Below are positions 27,059-38,918 of a stretch of 64,000 bases of DNA, piece after piece. Origin of the DNA: Pomacea canaliculata (lineage: Eukaryota > Mollusca > Gastropoda > Architaenioglossa > Ampullariidae); NCBI RefSeq assembly GCF_003073045.1, contig NC_037600.1, positions 13,268,515 through 13,332,514 of the forward strand, given 5' to 3'. Both the position numbers and the translations under genes were made by a program. The notes beneath the pieces are model-generated. The model ran no database searches and was not told where the DNA came from. It saw only the letters and a list, made by a program, of their open reading frames with translations. How positions within the stretch are numbered: the stretch's first letter is position 1; every line of letters starts with the position of its first letter.

Positions 27059-28762
27059 CTGTACAAATGCAAAACAAATTCCCAATCTGCTTTATTTTTA
27101 CATATCTAGTATTTCAAATATAAAACTTATACATACCCTTAAAAAATCTTATCTGATAGTGCGGATGGAAAATGAAGAAGTGGTAATGGAAACAAGCAAT
27201 CTAATCTGTAGCAAAATGAACAGAACCTATTACAGGGAAACTACCTGGAAACAAATCGACTTTTAGACGAGAACTATCATTATCATCATGCGTTTTTAAC
27301 AGAGAATTTATCGACACAGCATGTCATATATTAATCCGATTAATGGTGAATTAGACTACACAACAAACCATCGTTAGTCGCTTGGAAATCGTGGCCGATT
27401 ACCAGTTGGAGGAGTAACGATGTACAAGCACAATCGTCCAAGAGGCAATACTCGTTCTTGTATAATTGGAGTTTTCTCCCTTTAGCTAGTACAAAGCGCT
27501 CAAATTAAAGACGCAAAAGAAATGGATATCCTTAGCATTAAATATGTATCGTTCGCTAACTTTCCTCTCAGCATGGTACTCAGTAAACTTTGTTTTAACA
27601 TTCAAGTTATGTGAAGAGACGAAAATGAATGCAATGTTTCGCCGGATACACAGGACACTGGGTCAGGATTTAGCTGTCTGTTCTTGACCTCCATAGGGCT
27701 ATCCATTACTCTGACGCCTACTGTCAGGTTAGTAACCCGGGGTCGATTTTTTTAAAGTAAACAGTTTTTGAACTTATTTAAACCTCACAGGTACAGCAGA
27801 GGATATGTACCGTTTCGTTATCATCGTATCGTGCTGGATGACACAGTTCTGTGCGATATGCGATAGTGTAAGTATAACTTGAGGTTTCGTCATGTTAAAT
27901 CGTGTCGTGATTTTATATTCCCACAAGGAGTAATAAATTGTCATTTGTGGAACATCAGGCGACAGAAATGTAAGTTAAAATGGTATTTCCAGTTATTTTC
28001 AGATGCATTAGAATTAAGTGAACTACAAACACCTATTTGGTCCTAAGGGGTGAACACTATCACGTGCTGTATTGTAATGCATCAGTCTAAGAAGATTAAC
28101 AATCACATTTGCTGTGTGTAAATATTATATATATCATTAACTAATTCTTTTGATTTAATAGGATGAATGATTGCATCAATTGCTTATCCGGTAGTCTAGC
28201 ATCATGATTCTACCTTTGTTCTGAACACTGCTATATATATATCCACATGGAAGATAAATAATTGTAAAAACAGTTGCATCCTTTATATATAATATCTAAT
28301 ATATATATAAAGTAGTTATACCAATGAAATTGAGAAATTGTTAGCCTTGACACTCATAAGAATAAGAAAGCAGTCAACTTCAGCTACAACAATGTACTGA
28401 CAGGTTCACAAAGTGGGAAAGATAATATCCAGTGCTAATATATGACTTACAAAAACGGGCTGTGAGAATAAACACTAAACTTCCAGTTTGTCTGCAAGTG
28501 TTAAAAGTAGTCAGACAATTTATATAAATCACTCAGTTGTTATTGCATGTGTAAGCAGATGCCATTAGGTCTAGATTTCATAGCTATTATTTTTCTGCGT
28601 TAGATTCCTCAGCAGCTTAAATATTCCAAGAATGTTAATAGTCTTTTTGTAAGCAAAGAAAAGAGTAGAGAGCTGAAAAAAAAAATTGATGCATTGAATC
28701 GTTATAACAGCTGTGCAGGGCATAGTGTTGTATTTGCTGCATGCAACTGATGGTGATCATTT
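27059..28762. promoter_or_regulatory. Shared upstream region of RABGGTB and the transporter
   Basis: RABGGTB (minus) and the SLC16 gene (plus) are head to head across this 1.7-kb segment. It must hold the RABGGTB start exon, both 5' UTRs and both promoters. No TATA box or CpG-rich core stands out. Confidence 0.4.
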
Positions 28763-31700
28763 ATGCAAGACAACATTCAAAACCCACTTGACATGCCAGA
28801 AAAGACCAGCAGTATTGCTGGTGAAAACCAGCTAGCTGTTGGCCCTCAAGACAATGGTGATGCAACAAGCTCAGAAAAGTTGCCAGAAGAAGAAAACCTT
28901 CTAATTCAGGATAACAAGGTAAAAAACTGCATCAACTTTTTCTTCAAGATAAAAAAAAATTTCCTATGGCATGCGTTGGAGAGCTCTCTTTCTCTGTTTT
29001 TATCTATGCTTTAGTGTGTGTATTTCTGATATATAAATGCAGAAAGGAAGGAAAAGTTATTAATGGGATATTTATTCTTTGCCTGTACCAGATGAGATGA
29101 CCATAGTATATAAAGATATGGTATCAAAGAAAGAATTTACTCTCAAAATTTTATTTCTGTTCTTTGATCCATCTAAAGGTATTCATTCTTTGTCAGATCA
29201 TGTGTTTTTGCATATTTTGTCTTTCTTTATGTTTGTAGCTTGTCTCACAGTATCGCCTTCTCACTCATTTTCTTTCTTTCTCTCTCTCTCTGAGGAGACA
29301 GCTGCCCAATTTTATGTGCACAAAATATGAAAATTACACAGTGCATTTTATTGCATTGTGGAGAAAATAACAGCTTATTTTAAAACAGAAGGTAGTAAAA
29401 AACAATTTTTTTCTTGGCAAACATAAACATAGTTTATATTTATCATCATCGTCTGTTAAAAAATTAGTATTAAGGCTGAGTAGCTGCTACATTAACATAC
29501 ACATTACATTGATTTTACACCTTTTGCAGATAAATCTAACATCAGAGCAAAGTGATGCAAGGGGTGAGGACAATGACAAGAAGAAGATAGAAGATGATGA
29601 CTACAAGGCTTTGCTTCAGGATAGAGGATGGGCCTGGTTTGTCGTGCTGGGCTGTTTTCTATCCCACGTGATTACAGGTTAAAAAAAAACATCTTTTTGC
29701 TATTCTGTCAACTTAGAATGTATTTGAGCACAAATCTGATTTGTTGTTTCAAAACTGCATTTGAGTAAACATGAGTAAAATTATATTATTTTGGGAGTTT
29801 AAAAAAATGTAAGTTCCCACAAAGTTTTTTAAGAATTTTAGATTCCATTTTAACATGTTCAAGTAAAACAATAATAGTGCTTGTTCAGATTCATGAATGC
29901 AGGGCTTGGTGTGCATTACATGAATACTGAATCACAATATTTTAAAAAAAAAAAGTCAAATATATATGCAGAAGAATGAGCACATAGCCAGGTGGTTAGA
30001 ACGCGATATCCAACTTTGAAGAGCCCTGATTCAATATTCATGTGGCAAAGGGAATTTTTTCTATGAACCCAACTATTGAATGGTTGGTTACTTGGCTGAA
30101 TGTTGAATGTAAGGCAGCGATTTTTTTTTCCCCAAAACATTGAAGGCTGGAGCAAAATTCAGGTGGGTAAGAGAGGTATATAGTTTAAGGTAGATGTGTA
30201 GTTAAAACACTTGCTTGTCACCACTGCAGTGAGCAGCTCAGGGTTCAGATCTCATATCGGGACACTCTCAGTCTGTATGTGACACCTATTCACAAGTGTT
30301 CACAATGCCATCAGAGCAGCTTCAAAGTTACAAATATTAACACCAAACAAGGGCAGCTTGCATAGCATAATATACGATCTGCGCTTGGTTTTCTTGTATA
30401 AATAGTCGACTTGGTCTGTAAAAGACAGCCTCGAGTTTAAATGGATGCCAAGGTGCTTACTCACTGCAATGTGCTCAATTTTTTGCCCATAGAAAACTAA
30501 AGAAGCAAACTTGTGCGGAGAGCATCTAAAATTATTGATGATCTAGTTTTTTTTTTTTTTTTTTTTAGTTTTAAATGCGAGGAATTGTTTTTGCATTAGA
30601 AAGCAAAGTTCTCAGCCACTTATTCATAGTCGGACTTGGAGAGATTTCCTGACTTTGCTTATTTTTTTATTCAGTTTTAAGGGCAAAGAAATGGTTTTGC
30701 AGTGAAAGGCAAAGCTTGAAGCCTACCGTTTATATTCAGACATGGAGAAATGACGAGACAGCCATATGCAAAATTGAAGCACTGATGTTTAAAGTTTTGT
30801 TTCCAACATGTTTAGCATATTATTGCATTTTATGTTTTTTATCCCTGGTTAAATTTCAGGAGGTTTCGAGCGGTCTGATGGCGTGCTGTTCTTGCAGTTT
30901 ACTGAAAAATTTCAAGAGAGTGCACAGCTTACAGCCTGGCCAGGGGCTCTGTGTTCATCTGTCCGGCTTTTAGCAGGTACTTTAATAATTAGATGTGTGT
31001 TTTTCTGTCTATGTGCAATACATATTTCAGTAAATATTGATTTACATTCATATGGTGCCAAATGTAAATTTGTTTTGTTTTTTTTTTCTATTTTGATTGC
31101 TTTAAATTTTACCTCTGAAAAACAGCCTAGTTACAGATAAATAAGATTGATTTATGCATACATTTATTCAACAGGTCCAATTGCCACAGCTGTGAGTAAT
31201 CGCTTTAGCGTGCGAACATCTGTTATGGCTGGCACCTTCATCTTTGCCTTAGGGGTTGCTGTTAGTGGACTGGCTCCCAGTGTACCATACCTCTTCTTTA
31301 CTTATGGTTTTCTGCAAGGTAACATATTTTATTGACCACATTATTTTCTTCTTGCTTCTTATAACATTTAGAAGAATACCCTTTAACATTGGCTTGTGCA
31401 ACATTTCACTGTAAGCAGATTATTGCTTTATTAATCTTATTGTTAAATCCAAAAGAGATTTTATCTTAACTTTTTCTTGGTCTTTGTTGTTTTTAGCTGC
31501 AGGCTTATATTCAAGAAGACTTATAATATGTTGAAGAACATTCTCAATTAAACAGATATAAAGTATATATTTTAAAATAATGCTTTATCTTAATAGTTTT
31601 TACTTCCCAGATTGGCCCCTAGTGAGAGAAATTGGTGCCATGTCAGACTGGAAATATAATGTCACAGAAATGGAAGGAAAATATCCACATTTACCTATAT

Positions 31701-34220
31701 AACAGAATTATGCCAATGCATTTTATTAAAAAAAGTTTTAATTTCTTAAATAATATGTATAATTATGAAGTGATTTTTTTTAATTAAAGGGTTAAATATG
31801 AAAGGAAACTTATGCTGTGCCTCTGTTAAAACAGGATTTGGGCGAGGCCTTGTCTATGCTCCAGGTGTAGTTGTAGTTGGAATGTACTTTAATCGCCACC
31901 GTGGTCTAAGCACAGGACTGGGTACAGCAGGTGTGGGGCTTGGAACATTCTTGTTCCCCCCTATGGTGGAGATGCTGTTTGAACAGTTTGGCTTTAGTGG
32001 TGCCTTCCTCATGCTGAGTGGCATTGCGCTGCACCTGTGTATTGTAGCTGCTCTGTTTCGACCTCTGTTCATTCATCGCAGTATTGTTATTGGAGACAGG
32101 TAACTTGTTTTGGTTTTTCAATATTAGTCAAATCTTTAGAGTATAAAGACGTTTGTGTATCACAAAACAGGAAAGTCTTATTTTGTTTTATGCATTTCAG
32201 TGGTCTTTGGAGAGAAAATTACATTTGAAGAACATTTTATAAATGGTCATTAATTTAAATATATTTTTAAACATTCAGCCCTGCGTACTAATATTTAAGA
32301 CTAGAATTCTTTAAAGGGATACTAACCCCTAAATACCAGGTTTTCTCAGGGCCAGCTTTTTGTGAGGGTGGCGCCCAACTCCTCTTCCACTTGTTGCTTT
32401 ACCTTTCCTCAAACCTCTTAGGATCAGGTACCCATTTCCAACAGCTGGGTTGGGTTTGGATGCCAGTGCTCTTGGCCTAGACCACTGGGTTATCCACTTC
32501 CCTTGTACATACTTAGAAGTACTATATTCGTTTTTCTCATCTGAGGGGTTTATATTTCTTGTATTTCAAAGTTTTAACTATTACTAAAATGTTGTCAGCA
32601 TGGGAAACTCCTTCAAAATCAAAACCAAGAATCCAGTGACCTTTTCTACTCAAAGGTTTTGCACTCCTCAAGTTAGAGCTTTTGTATGCATCAGCCAGTT
32701 AAAATAACAGTAAATTTGCAGTTAGTAGTATTTAGCAGTATTCTACCCATATTTAGCATCATTTATGAGTCCAAAAACATGATTTAGTATCCATATTTAA
32801 ATCTTCTTAAATCTTCTCAGAGCCAGTTAGCAAATATGGTTTTTGAGTGAGCTGATTGTATCTATTTTCAGGAAGAAGAAGAGTGTTGCTAAAGACTTGG
32901 ATGATTTAGGAGAGGAAAGAGCTTTTGTTGCTAGCAAAGAAGGTTCACTTGATCTGCCGAAATCAACCAAGAAGGATGCTTCGAGCATAACTATCGAGCT
33001 TTCTCTAGATTCATCAGATCATGACTTTCAGGATGGTGGCTCCAGTGCAGAGAAGTTTCAAGAAAGCCCAAGGTTAAGGAGCAGGTCGAGGATTAAGAAC
33101 TGTTGCAAAAGTGTTATTAGTTCATGTTTTCCTGTGGAGGAGCAAAAAATGGACAAAAAGAAGCAGAAACTCATCGAATGGAGCCTGTTGAAGAACCCAC
33201 CATTCCTTTTCTACTGCTTCAGCATCTGTCTCTTCACAGCCGCTTTCAAGTCTGCTTTCACTTTTCTCCCAGCCTTGGCAGCATCTTCTGGCATTTCCAA
33301 AATAGAAGCTGCCTACCTCTTGTCTATTTCAGGCATTGTGGACACCATAGGGCGAGTTTTGGCTGGTTTCATACTGGACATGCCACGCATCAAACCTTTC
33401 AGACCATTGGCCTATAACGGCATCATCTTTGTCATTGTGGTTCTTTCTTTCCTTTCACCACTGATGAACCACTTTACAGGGTTTGCTGTGCTGTTTGGGC
33501 TGTATGGGATGATGACTGGAGCATATGTTTCACAGAAGTCAGTTGTGATTGTGGACATTCTTGGCCAGGAAAAACTTACCAGTTCATTTGGCCTTTTGAT
33601 CTGCTTTCAAGGTATTGGCACTGCTATTGGGCCACCTTTGTCTGGTAAGTGCCATTCATTTCTGTTTCCCTGTAATTAATTTGCTGATGTGTGTTTGTGA
33701 GTTAGTATGCACATATATGTACATAAGATGGAGTGATGATAAAAACTTGTGTGCATATTGTGCACTTATGTAAAAAAAGAAAATGTGGTCACAAGACAAT
33801 TGGTGGCACAGATATAAATAATAATAAAAATTGTTACAGCACCATGTGTCTAAGTTGTAAATGGAAGAATCATTTCATAACAAGGCAGTGCAGATGTTGG
33901 TAACTAAAAACATTTCTCCATGGGTATCTATCTGCACATGACTTGTCATATCTTTCGTATCTGCATGAAAATAAAAATATTTGATTGTCGTGAAAATGTT
34001 GAGAGGTTTACTATATTTATTTTTTCCATGTAAACTCTTGTTTTACATAGGTTTACTTCGGGACATCTATGGCAGCTTCAAGGAGGCATTCTTTATGGGT
34101 GGAGCAGCTATGGCAGCAGCTGGAGGATTAATGATAGTCTCCAACATATATCGCATTGTTATGCAACATCGTTTAAAAGCAGCCATGAAAAGCACGAAAG
34201 AACATGCAGATGACAACTAG
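28763..34220 (+). CDS. SLC16-type monocarboxylate transporter, copy A
   Basis: Major-facilitator transporter of the plasma membrane; SLC16 members move monocarboxylates or related small solutes, usually with protons. The substrate cannot be told from sequence. Seven coding exons (28763-28918, 29530-29677, 30860-30976, 31175-31318, 31835-32099, 32872-33644, 34051-34220) join in frame to 590 residues. An acidic N-terminus precedes the family signature around TM1 (DRGWAWFVVLGCFLSHVITG). TM2-TM6 include GPIATAVSNRFSVR and GFGRGLVYAPGVVVVGMYF, matching the second SLC16 signature. A long Ser/Lys-rich central loop is followed by TM7-TM12 (SLLKNPPFLFYCF, ISGIVDTIGRVLAGF, GIGTAIGPPLSG). The tail is short and ends HADDN. 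All junctions have GT-AG and compatible phases, with no breaks. It is closest in feel to the MCT9/12/14 branch, with low certainty. Confidence 0.9.
29985..30065 (+). mobile_element. tRNA-derived SINE fragment in transporter intron
   Basis: AGCCAGGTGGTTAGAACGCG fits a degenerate A box and GAGCCCTGATTCAATATTC a degenerate B box about 45 bases later. The body is not defined. Confidence 0.4.
30195..30275 (+). mobile_element. Second tRNA-derived SINE fragment in the same intron
   Basis: TGTAGTTAAAACACTTGCTT is A-box-like and CAGGGTTCAGATCTCATATC is a clear B-box region at the expected distance. Confidence 0.45.
30300..30485 (-). mobile_element. LINE reverse transcriptase fragment
   Basis: The minus-strand translation contains SKHLGIHLNSRLSFTDQVD, followed by YLYKKTKRRSYIMLCKL and PLFGVN. 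This matches the reverse-transcriptase C-terminal pattern LG-(V/I)-x-(I/L)-(D/N)-x-(K/R)-L-x-(F/W)-x-x-H-(V/I)-x followed by K-(K/A)-x-x-R-(L/S)-x-x-L-x-x-L-x-x-FGV. It is a short, 5'-truncated relic between two SINE-like pieces and non-coding sequence. Confidence 0.65.
31835..32099 (+). other. Transporter exon carrying TM4-TM6
   Basis: Exon 5 of the SLC16 gene. It is listed because its counterpart in the inverted paralogue (47284-47551) is nearly the same length and in the same phase, and makes a good anchor for comparing the two. Conserved blocks are YAPG, GMYFNR, GLGTAGVG and FGFSGAF. Confidence 0.8.
32385..32515 (-). mobile_element. Possible tRNA-derived SINE
   Basis: On the minus strand GTGGATAACCCAGTGGTCTA fits an A box and is followed by a GC-richer block; the B box is weak. 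It lies in intron 5 of the transporter gene. Confidence 0.3.
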
Positions 34221-37200
34221 CATTGGTTTTTGGAATCCTTTTATTGATGTTCGCAAAAGTTTTCAAGCATCACTCCATTACAAAATCATGGGAAAATTGT
34301 TCCCTTGTTTCAAGAGCCATGGTGTGTTGCCATGAATTCTTTGTCTTTCAGAGAGAAAGAGTGTGTGAATAAGCAAAGGAAGAGAAAACATTGAACTGTT
34401 ATTTATATCACCCATTTCATTTTACATCACAAATATTAAAGAAAAGTTAATCAAAATGACCATTAATTTACAAAGTCTTAATATACTTCAAATGCAATTT
34501 TGTTCTCAAGGAATAATAATGTGACTTAGATTTGTTTTAAGATGTTTTTAACTGTGAAAGGAAAATCAAGTTTAGAAATGTGTGTTGTGTGATTGAATTT
34601 GTTTTTGTTGTCAGTTAAAGAATCATTCCTGTTTGTTTTTTATTTTTATTATTGAATGTTTTCTTTATATTGTTTCTGGTCATTCCCTTAAGATGGATTC
34701 CTCGTGGGCATTTACTATTACAGTGTCCCATTCAAATTCAAATGCTGTTTAATGCTGTTGGTGTATCATAAACACAGTATTGTGTCTTCTGTGCACTATA
34801 TGTTCATTATTCAGTATTTTATATACTAGTATAGGATTTAAACATGTATCTGTATTGAGTCAACTGAGATTGTGATGAACATAGAGTAAAAGAAGTGAAC
34901 ATTGACTTGGTCTTTAAAGATGGAAGCACCAAAAAAGATTGTTCTGTGATGGAATTTTTCCAATGATGCACATGCTGTTAGACTACTTTTGGATATAGAT
35001 GCTTTTGTGAACTTCATCCAGAAGACACCTAACATTTGTTTGTGTGCATTATCCTTGAGTTATCTTTTTTAACTTTTTTTTTTTTACTTTATTTGTCTCT
35101 AATGAAGATGTCAGTCCCAAAATTTCTTGAAGAATATTTAATTGGTATTTATATATAAACTAAACAGATCAATATGCTGTTAACCCAGTGAATCTTTTTT
35201 GGTTTTCATGGTATATTGGTTTGTGTTGATGTTTCTTTACTTGTTGTTGTGCACACTTATCATGTTAAACATGTCCTTATCTTATTTTATTTTCTCAAGT
35301 GACCAGAACAGAACCAAAAAAAAATTGATGTGACCTTTAAGACTTAATTTTTTGTGGGAGGTTGGGGAGATATTTTATTAATCTGATTAAGAAATAATGT
35401 ATAAAAATATATAATGGGCTTGAATATTTCTGATTAGTTAAGAAATCATACCTGCTTGTTTTTGTATATTGATTGTATTTTTTCTATCTATTATATCTGG
35501 TCATTCCCAGGAAATGTATACTTCATGGTCATCACATCAGAAATAGTCCCATTCAAAGCAGCTTATTTGCTGTTAGCATATGTATTTTTGTATATCTTTT
35601 TATATTTCTGTTTAACTTTTGACAATAAGCACCTTAATGCAAACTGTCCGACAGATATTTAACAGTGCATTTTGGTTATACTTTTTAAGTTTACAATAAT
35701 TTATAAACTATTTAGTGTTCTTCAGAGACTGCAAGGAGTAGAACCAAAATAAACTAACGTGAACTTGTTTTTATAAATCACTGAATGGGATCATTTATGA
35801 TGTGTTTCAGTGATATATATATACTCTCCTTACTTTCCCTGTACCCTGTATGCTAAATGTTAATTTAATTTACAAGACAGTGGTGAGGAGAAACAGATAC
35901 AGGGAGACAGATAAAGGGGGAACAGTAAGAGTGATAAATAGGTCTTCCAGCCTCAAAAAGAATTTTGAAAGGAATACAGTGATGCCTCTTTTTGAGTAAA
36001 TTGTATTGAATTGCATTAAGTTTTATCATAGTAAAAGAGATGGCCAAAATTTGTTGTAAAATTTTGCTATTAGAGTTGCTGTGTCTGATTCATTGAGTAA
36101 AAAACATGACCACACGTCTCTGGCTTTTATTGTAGATCAATTTCTTGTTTTATTTAATGTTTATAACTAAAAACGTTTTCCATGCCCATCACCCTAGTAC
36201 TATTTAAAGACTTTTAAAGTTCAAGTTTTTGTGTTAGTAGTCTCTCATGTAAGATCAGCTTTGGCTATTTTCATTTGATGTGACTTTTGGTCATATGTCA
36301 TGACAGAATTTGTTGTTTTAGGGGAATATTGGGGGCTATAATGTAAGGCTGTAAAAAACAGACTTTCTCATGGCAATCATCTTTATGTCTACAGAGATGC
36401 CTCCAAGCATAATCTGTTATGCCATCTGGCATAGAAAACGTTGCATACATTATGAAAACGTTCATCCTTTTTGGTTTTTTTTTTTTTTTTTGCACTATCT
36501 TCTCTACCCTTCATTTTTCAATTGGAGTTTGTTTTTTGTGTTTTTTTTTGTGGTGATGCTACCCGGTGTATTTATGAATCAAAACGTATTCAGAATTGTC
36601 TCAACATTTTGCTTAACCTTGCACTAGAATGTTTTACTCCTCATAGGTATCATTTTTATCATTTTGTTGCATAGGTAAAATAAGAAAGTGTTCATAGAAC
36701 TGGTGATTAGTTTTTAAAGCTGTTTGTATTTATACAGTAAACTGCTAAAAATTGCACAGATAATGGTGAAAGCATGTATCTGTATAGAAAATATGAATTC
36801 GTACATGAAAGTTTAAAGTTCTTCCCCATCTGTTGTATCTGTACCTGCTGCACAAGCTACTATGACAAATGATCACATTGCCTTGCAGAAAGGAAATGTA
36901 CTTTTACAAAGATGCACACTAAATATATTAGTGAACGAGATGCTTTGGGTAATCTATACTCAAACCTCTCCCACCCTTTTGCCACAGTGGCGTGAGAAGA
37001 AAAGCGTTTGGGAGAAAAAAACAAATCCGGGTTACTCAGTTTTTCCTATATGTGGATTTTCTGCTGCTGGTCAGTGGATGCTCATACAAAGCAGACACAA
37101 GAACTGGGGTTTTTAAAGGTCAGTTTCTCAGGACAAATATGGACAAACATTGGCAAATTTTTTACAAGACAATTGTTTTATATGACTGTAAAATATATAT

Positions 37201-37400
37201 ATAGATTTTACCAGATTTGGTCAAACATTTATCCATATTTTATAAAATCTTGGGTGAGTCTCTCACATACGAGCCAGTGAACCACTTACACAGTTTACTG
37301 CCACCACGCTATAGGAAGTTCATTGTTAACTGAACGTAGACACTATAATCGCCATAAACATTTTTATTCCTTGTTGATCGTGCTTTTAATAAAGTGTATT
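34221..37400 (+). other. Long 3' UTR / 3' flank of transporter copy A
   Basis: AT-rich sequence without coding support. Candidate polyadenylation signals AATAAA are at 35748-35753 and 37388-37393. A degenerate internal duplication is listed separately. Confidence 0.45.
34613..35580 (+). repeat. Degenerate direct duplication in the 3' flank
   Basis: About 34613-34790 and about 35436-35580 are homologous: both run GTTAA(A)GAAATCAT-like sequence, then a T-rich part, then CTGGTCATTCCC, then GTCCCATTCAAA. A further pair of GAACCAAAA blocks lies near 35312 and 35741. The copies are diverged by substitutions and small indels. Confidence 0.65.
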
Positions 37401-37499
37401 AAACAACTATATATATTTTATGGTTAGATGTCTTTTTAAGTCATGGAAACATTTCATAAACTTGTATGCGCATACGCTTATACATACACTTACCAGTTT

Positions 37500-37590
37500 A
37501 TCAGGCCTGGCGAGAGGTGAGGAGGGGGGACGGGGGATGCTGTACCTTGGGCCTACCGCGGCTGTAAAGGGGGCCTGGCTTTTGGTCAGT
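37500..37590. mobile_element. hAT-like terminal remnant
   Basis: CAGGCCTGGCGAGAGG, followed by a G-rich run and a GGGCCTACCGCGG block, resembles the subterminal GC-rich ends of the hAT elements seen at 7561-8843 and 59718-59908. The opposite end is not identifiable. Confidence 0.35.
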
Positions 37591-37837
37591 GGATTTTTTC
37601 TCCATTTTGATGTACATCCTACTGCACTTGCCCTAATATGTTCAGTCTTTATTATGTTACTGAAGGAAATGTAGATATTGACAATCGAATTGTAAGCATA
37701 TTATTATATACTGGGAAAATAATTTACGATTACAAGGGGCCTCGAGAGGTCGTCTGCCTCTACAGCAGGCTCTGTTACAGATACACGCTCACGTGAACTG
37801 AACAAGAGAAAATGTGCTGAGGCAGGTTGTAGGGGAT

Positions 37838-37961
37838 TGGCGAGTTTTGGTTAGTGTCATACTGGACATGCCAAGCATCAAACCTTTCAGACCACTGGGC
37901 TTCCTGTCATCATTAATGACCACTCGCAGAGTTCGCCTTGGTGTTCGGTGTGTATGGGATT
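37838..37961 (+). pseudogene. Decayed copy of part of transporter exon 6
   Basis: The sequence matches 33350-33515 of the SLC16 gene, starting GGCGAGTTTTGG and continuing through the block that encodes FILDMPRIKPFRPL, then skipping the middle of the exon and resuming at the part encoding VLFGLYGM. The first 60 bases are about 88% identical. There are stops, an internal deletion and no splice context. It is a partial duplicate left by the event that made the second transporter or by a separate local duplication. Confidence 0.85.
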
Positions 37962-38918
37962 AAACTCTCTCTGGACGTAGTGCCTCCTTTCCAGGCTGGA
38001 CTTCTGATACATAACCAGAGAAGAGACAACACCAACCTCCTCTGCTACACTTCCACTTGTCTACAAATATATTTTTGGACGCAGTTATAGCACAGAGGAT
38101 GTTCTCATTATTCAAAACCATTTCCAATCTTGCTTTGTTCAGGGAAAGCTTATCTCTCTCCAAATGAGATCGACGTTTGCATACTACGTTCTTTAGACGT
38201 AGACGTGATAAACGTTATCAGTGACGTCACATAACGTTTAAAGAACTTTTCATTACCACTTCATTGTCACATCAGATCCTTGATTGAGCTTAATTCCAGT
38301 CGGAGAACACAGGTAGGCTGCCTTTCCTTCCCTTGTGCCACCGGAGTTATTTTATACCTGACGACAGACGTTTTCAGAATAAAGTTCCGGACGTTGAATT
38401 CCAACGATTGATTCCTGTACAAAAGTAATCATCAAAGTTTTATGATGGAAGCGACTTAACTGTAATGTTTGTCTCGTTACGTTTACAGAGTGTATAACAG
38501 TTTTCGTGACTCGATTCTGGTCTCAGCAGTAATTCTAGATCACGAAAAAATTATAGTAATTGATGAAAAATTTGCTGAGGATGTATAATTGGAGAGTGAA
38601 TGGGTAGACGATCGCTATGTCAATAAAACTGATATTCAGAATAAACATAATACAAATTTTAAGACTGTTTATTGGTGGTTGTGAGGGAGGGAAGGAGGGA
38701 GAGAGAGTGAGAGAGAATTTTTCAGAGTGCAAGAGAATTCATGGTCGCAAAAACGGCTCAACGTTCTTCAAGTGCAGGAACAGCCGGAGGATCCACGATT
38801 GTGCTTGGACGAGGCAGGGCAGTGAAAGATCACGTTGTTATCGTGTCTGCGAACTAGCGCCATCTGCAGGTGACCATGGTATTCATTCTCCTCGACCTTA
38901 AAGCTTGCAAACTGCTGG

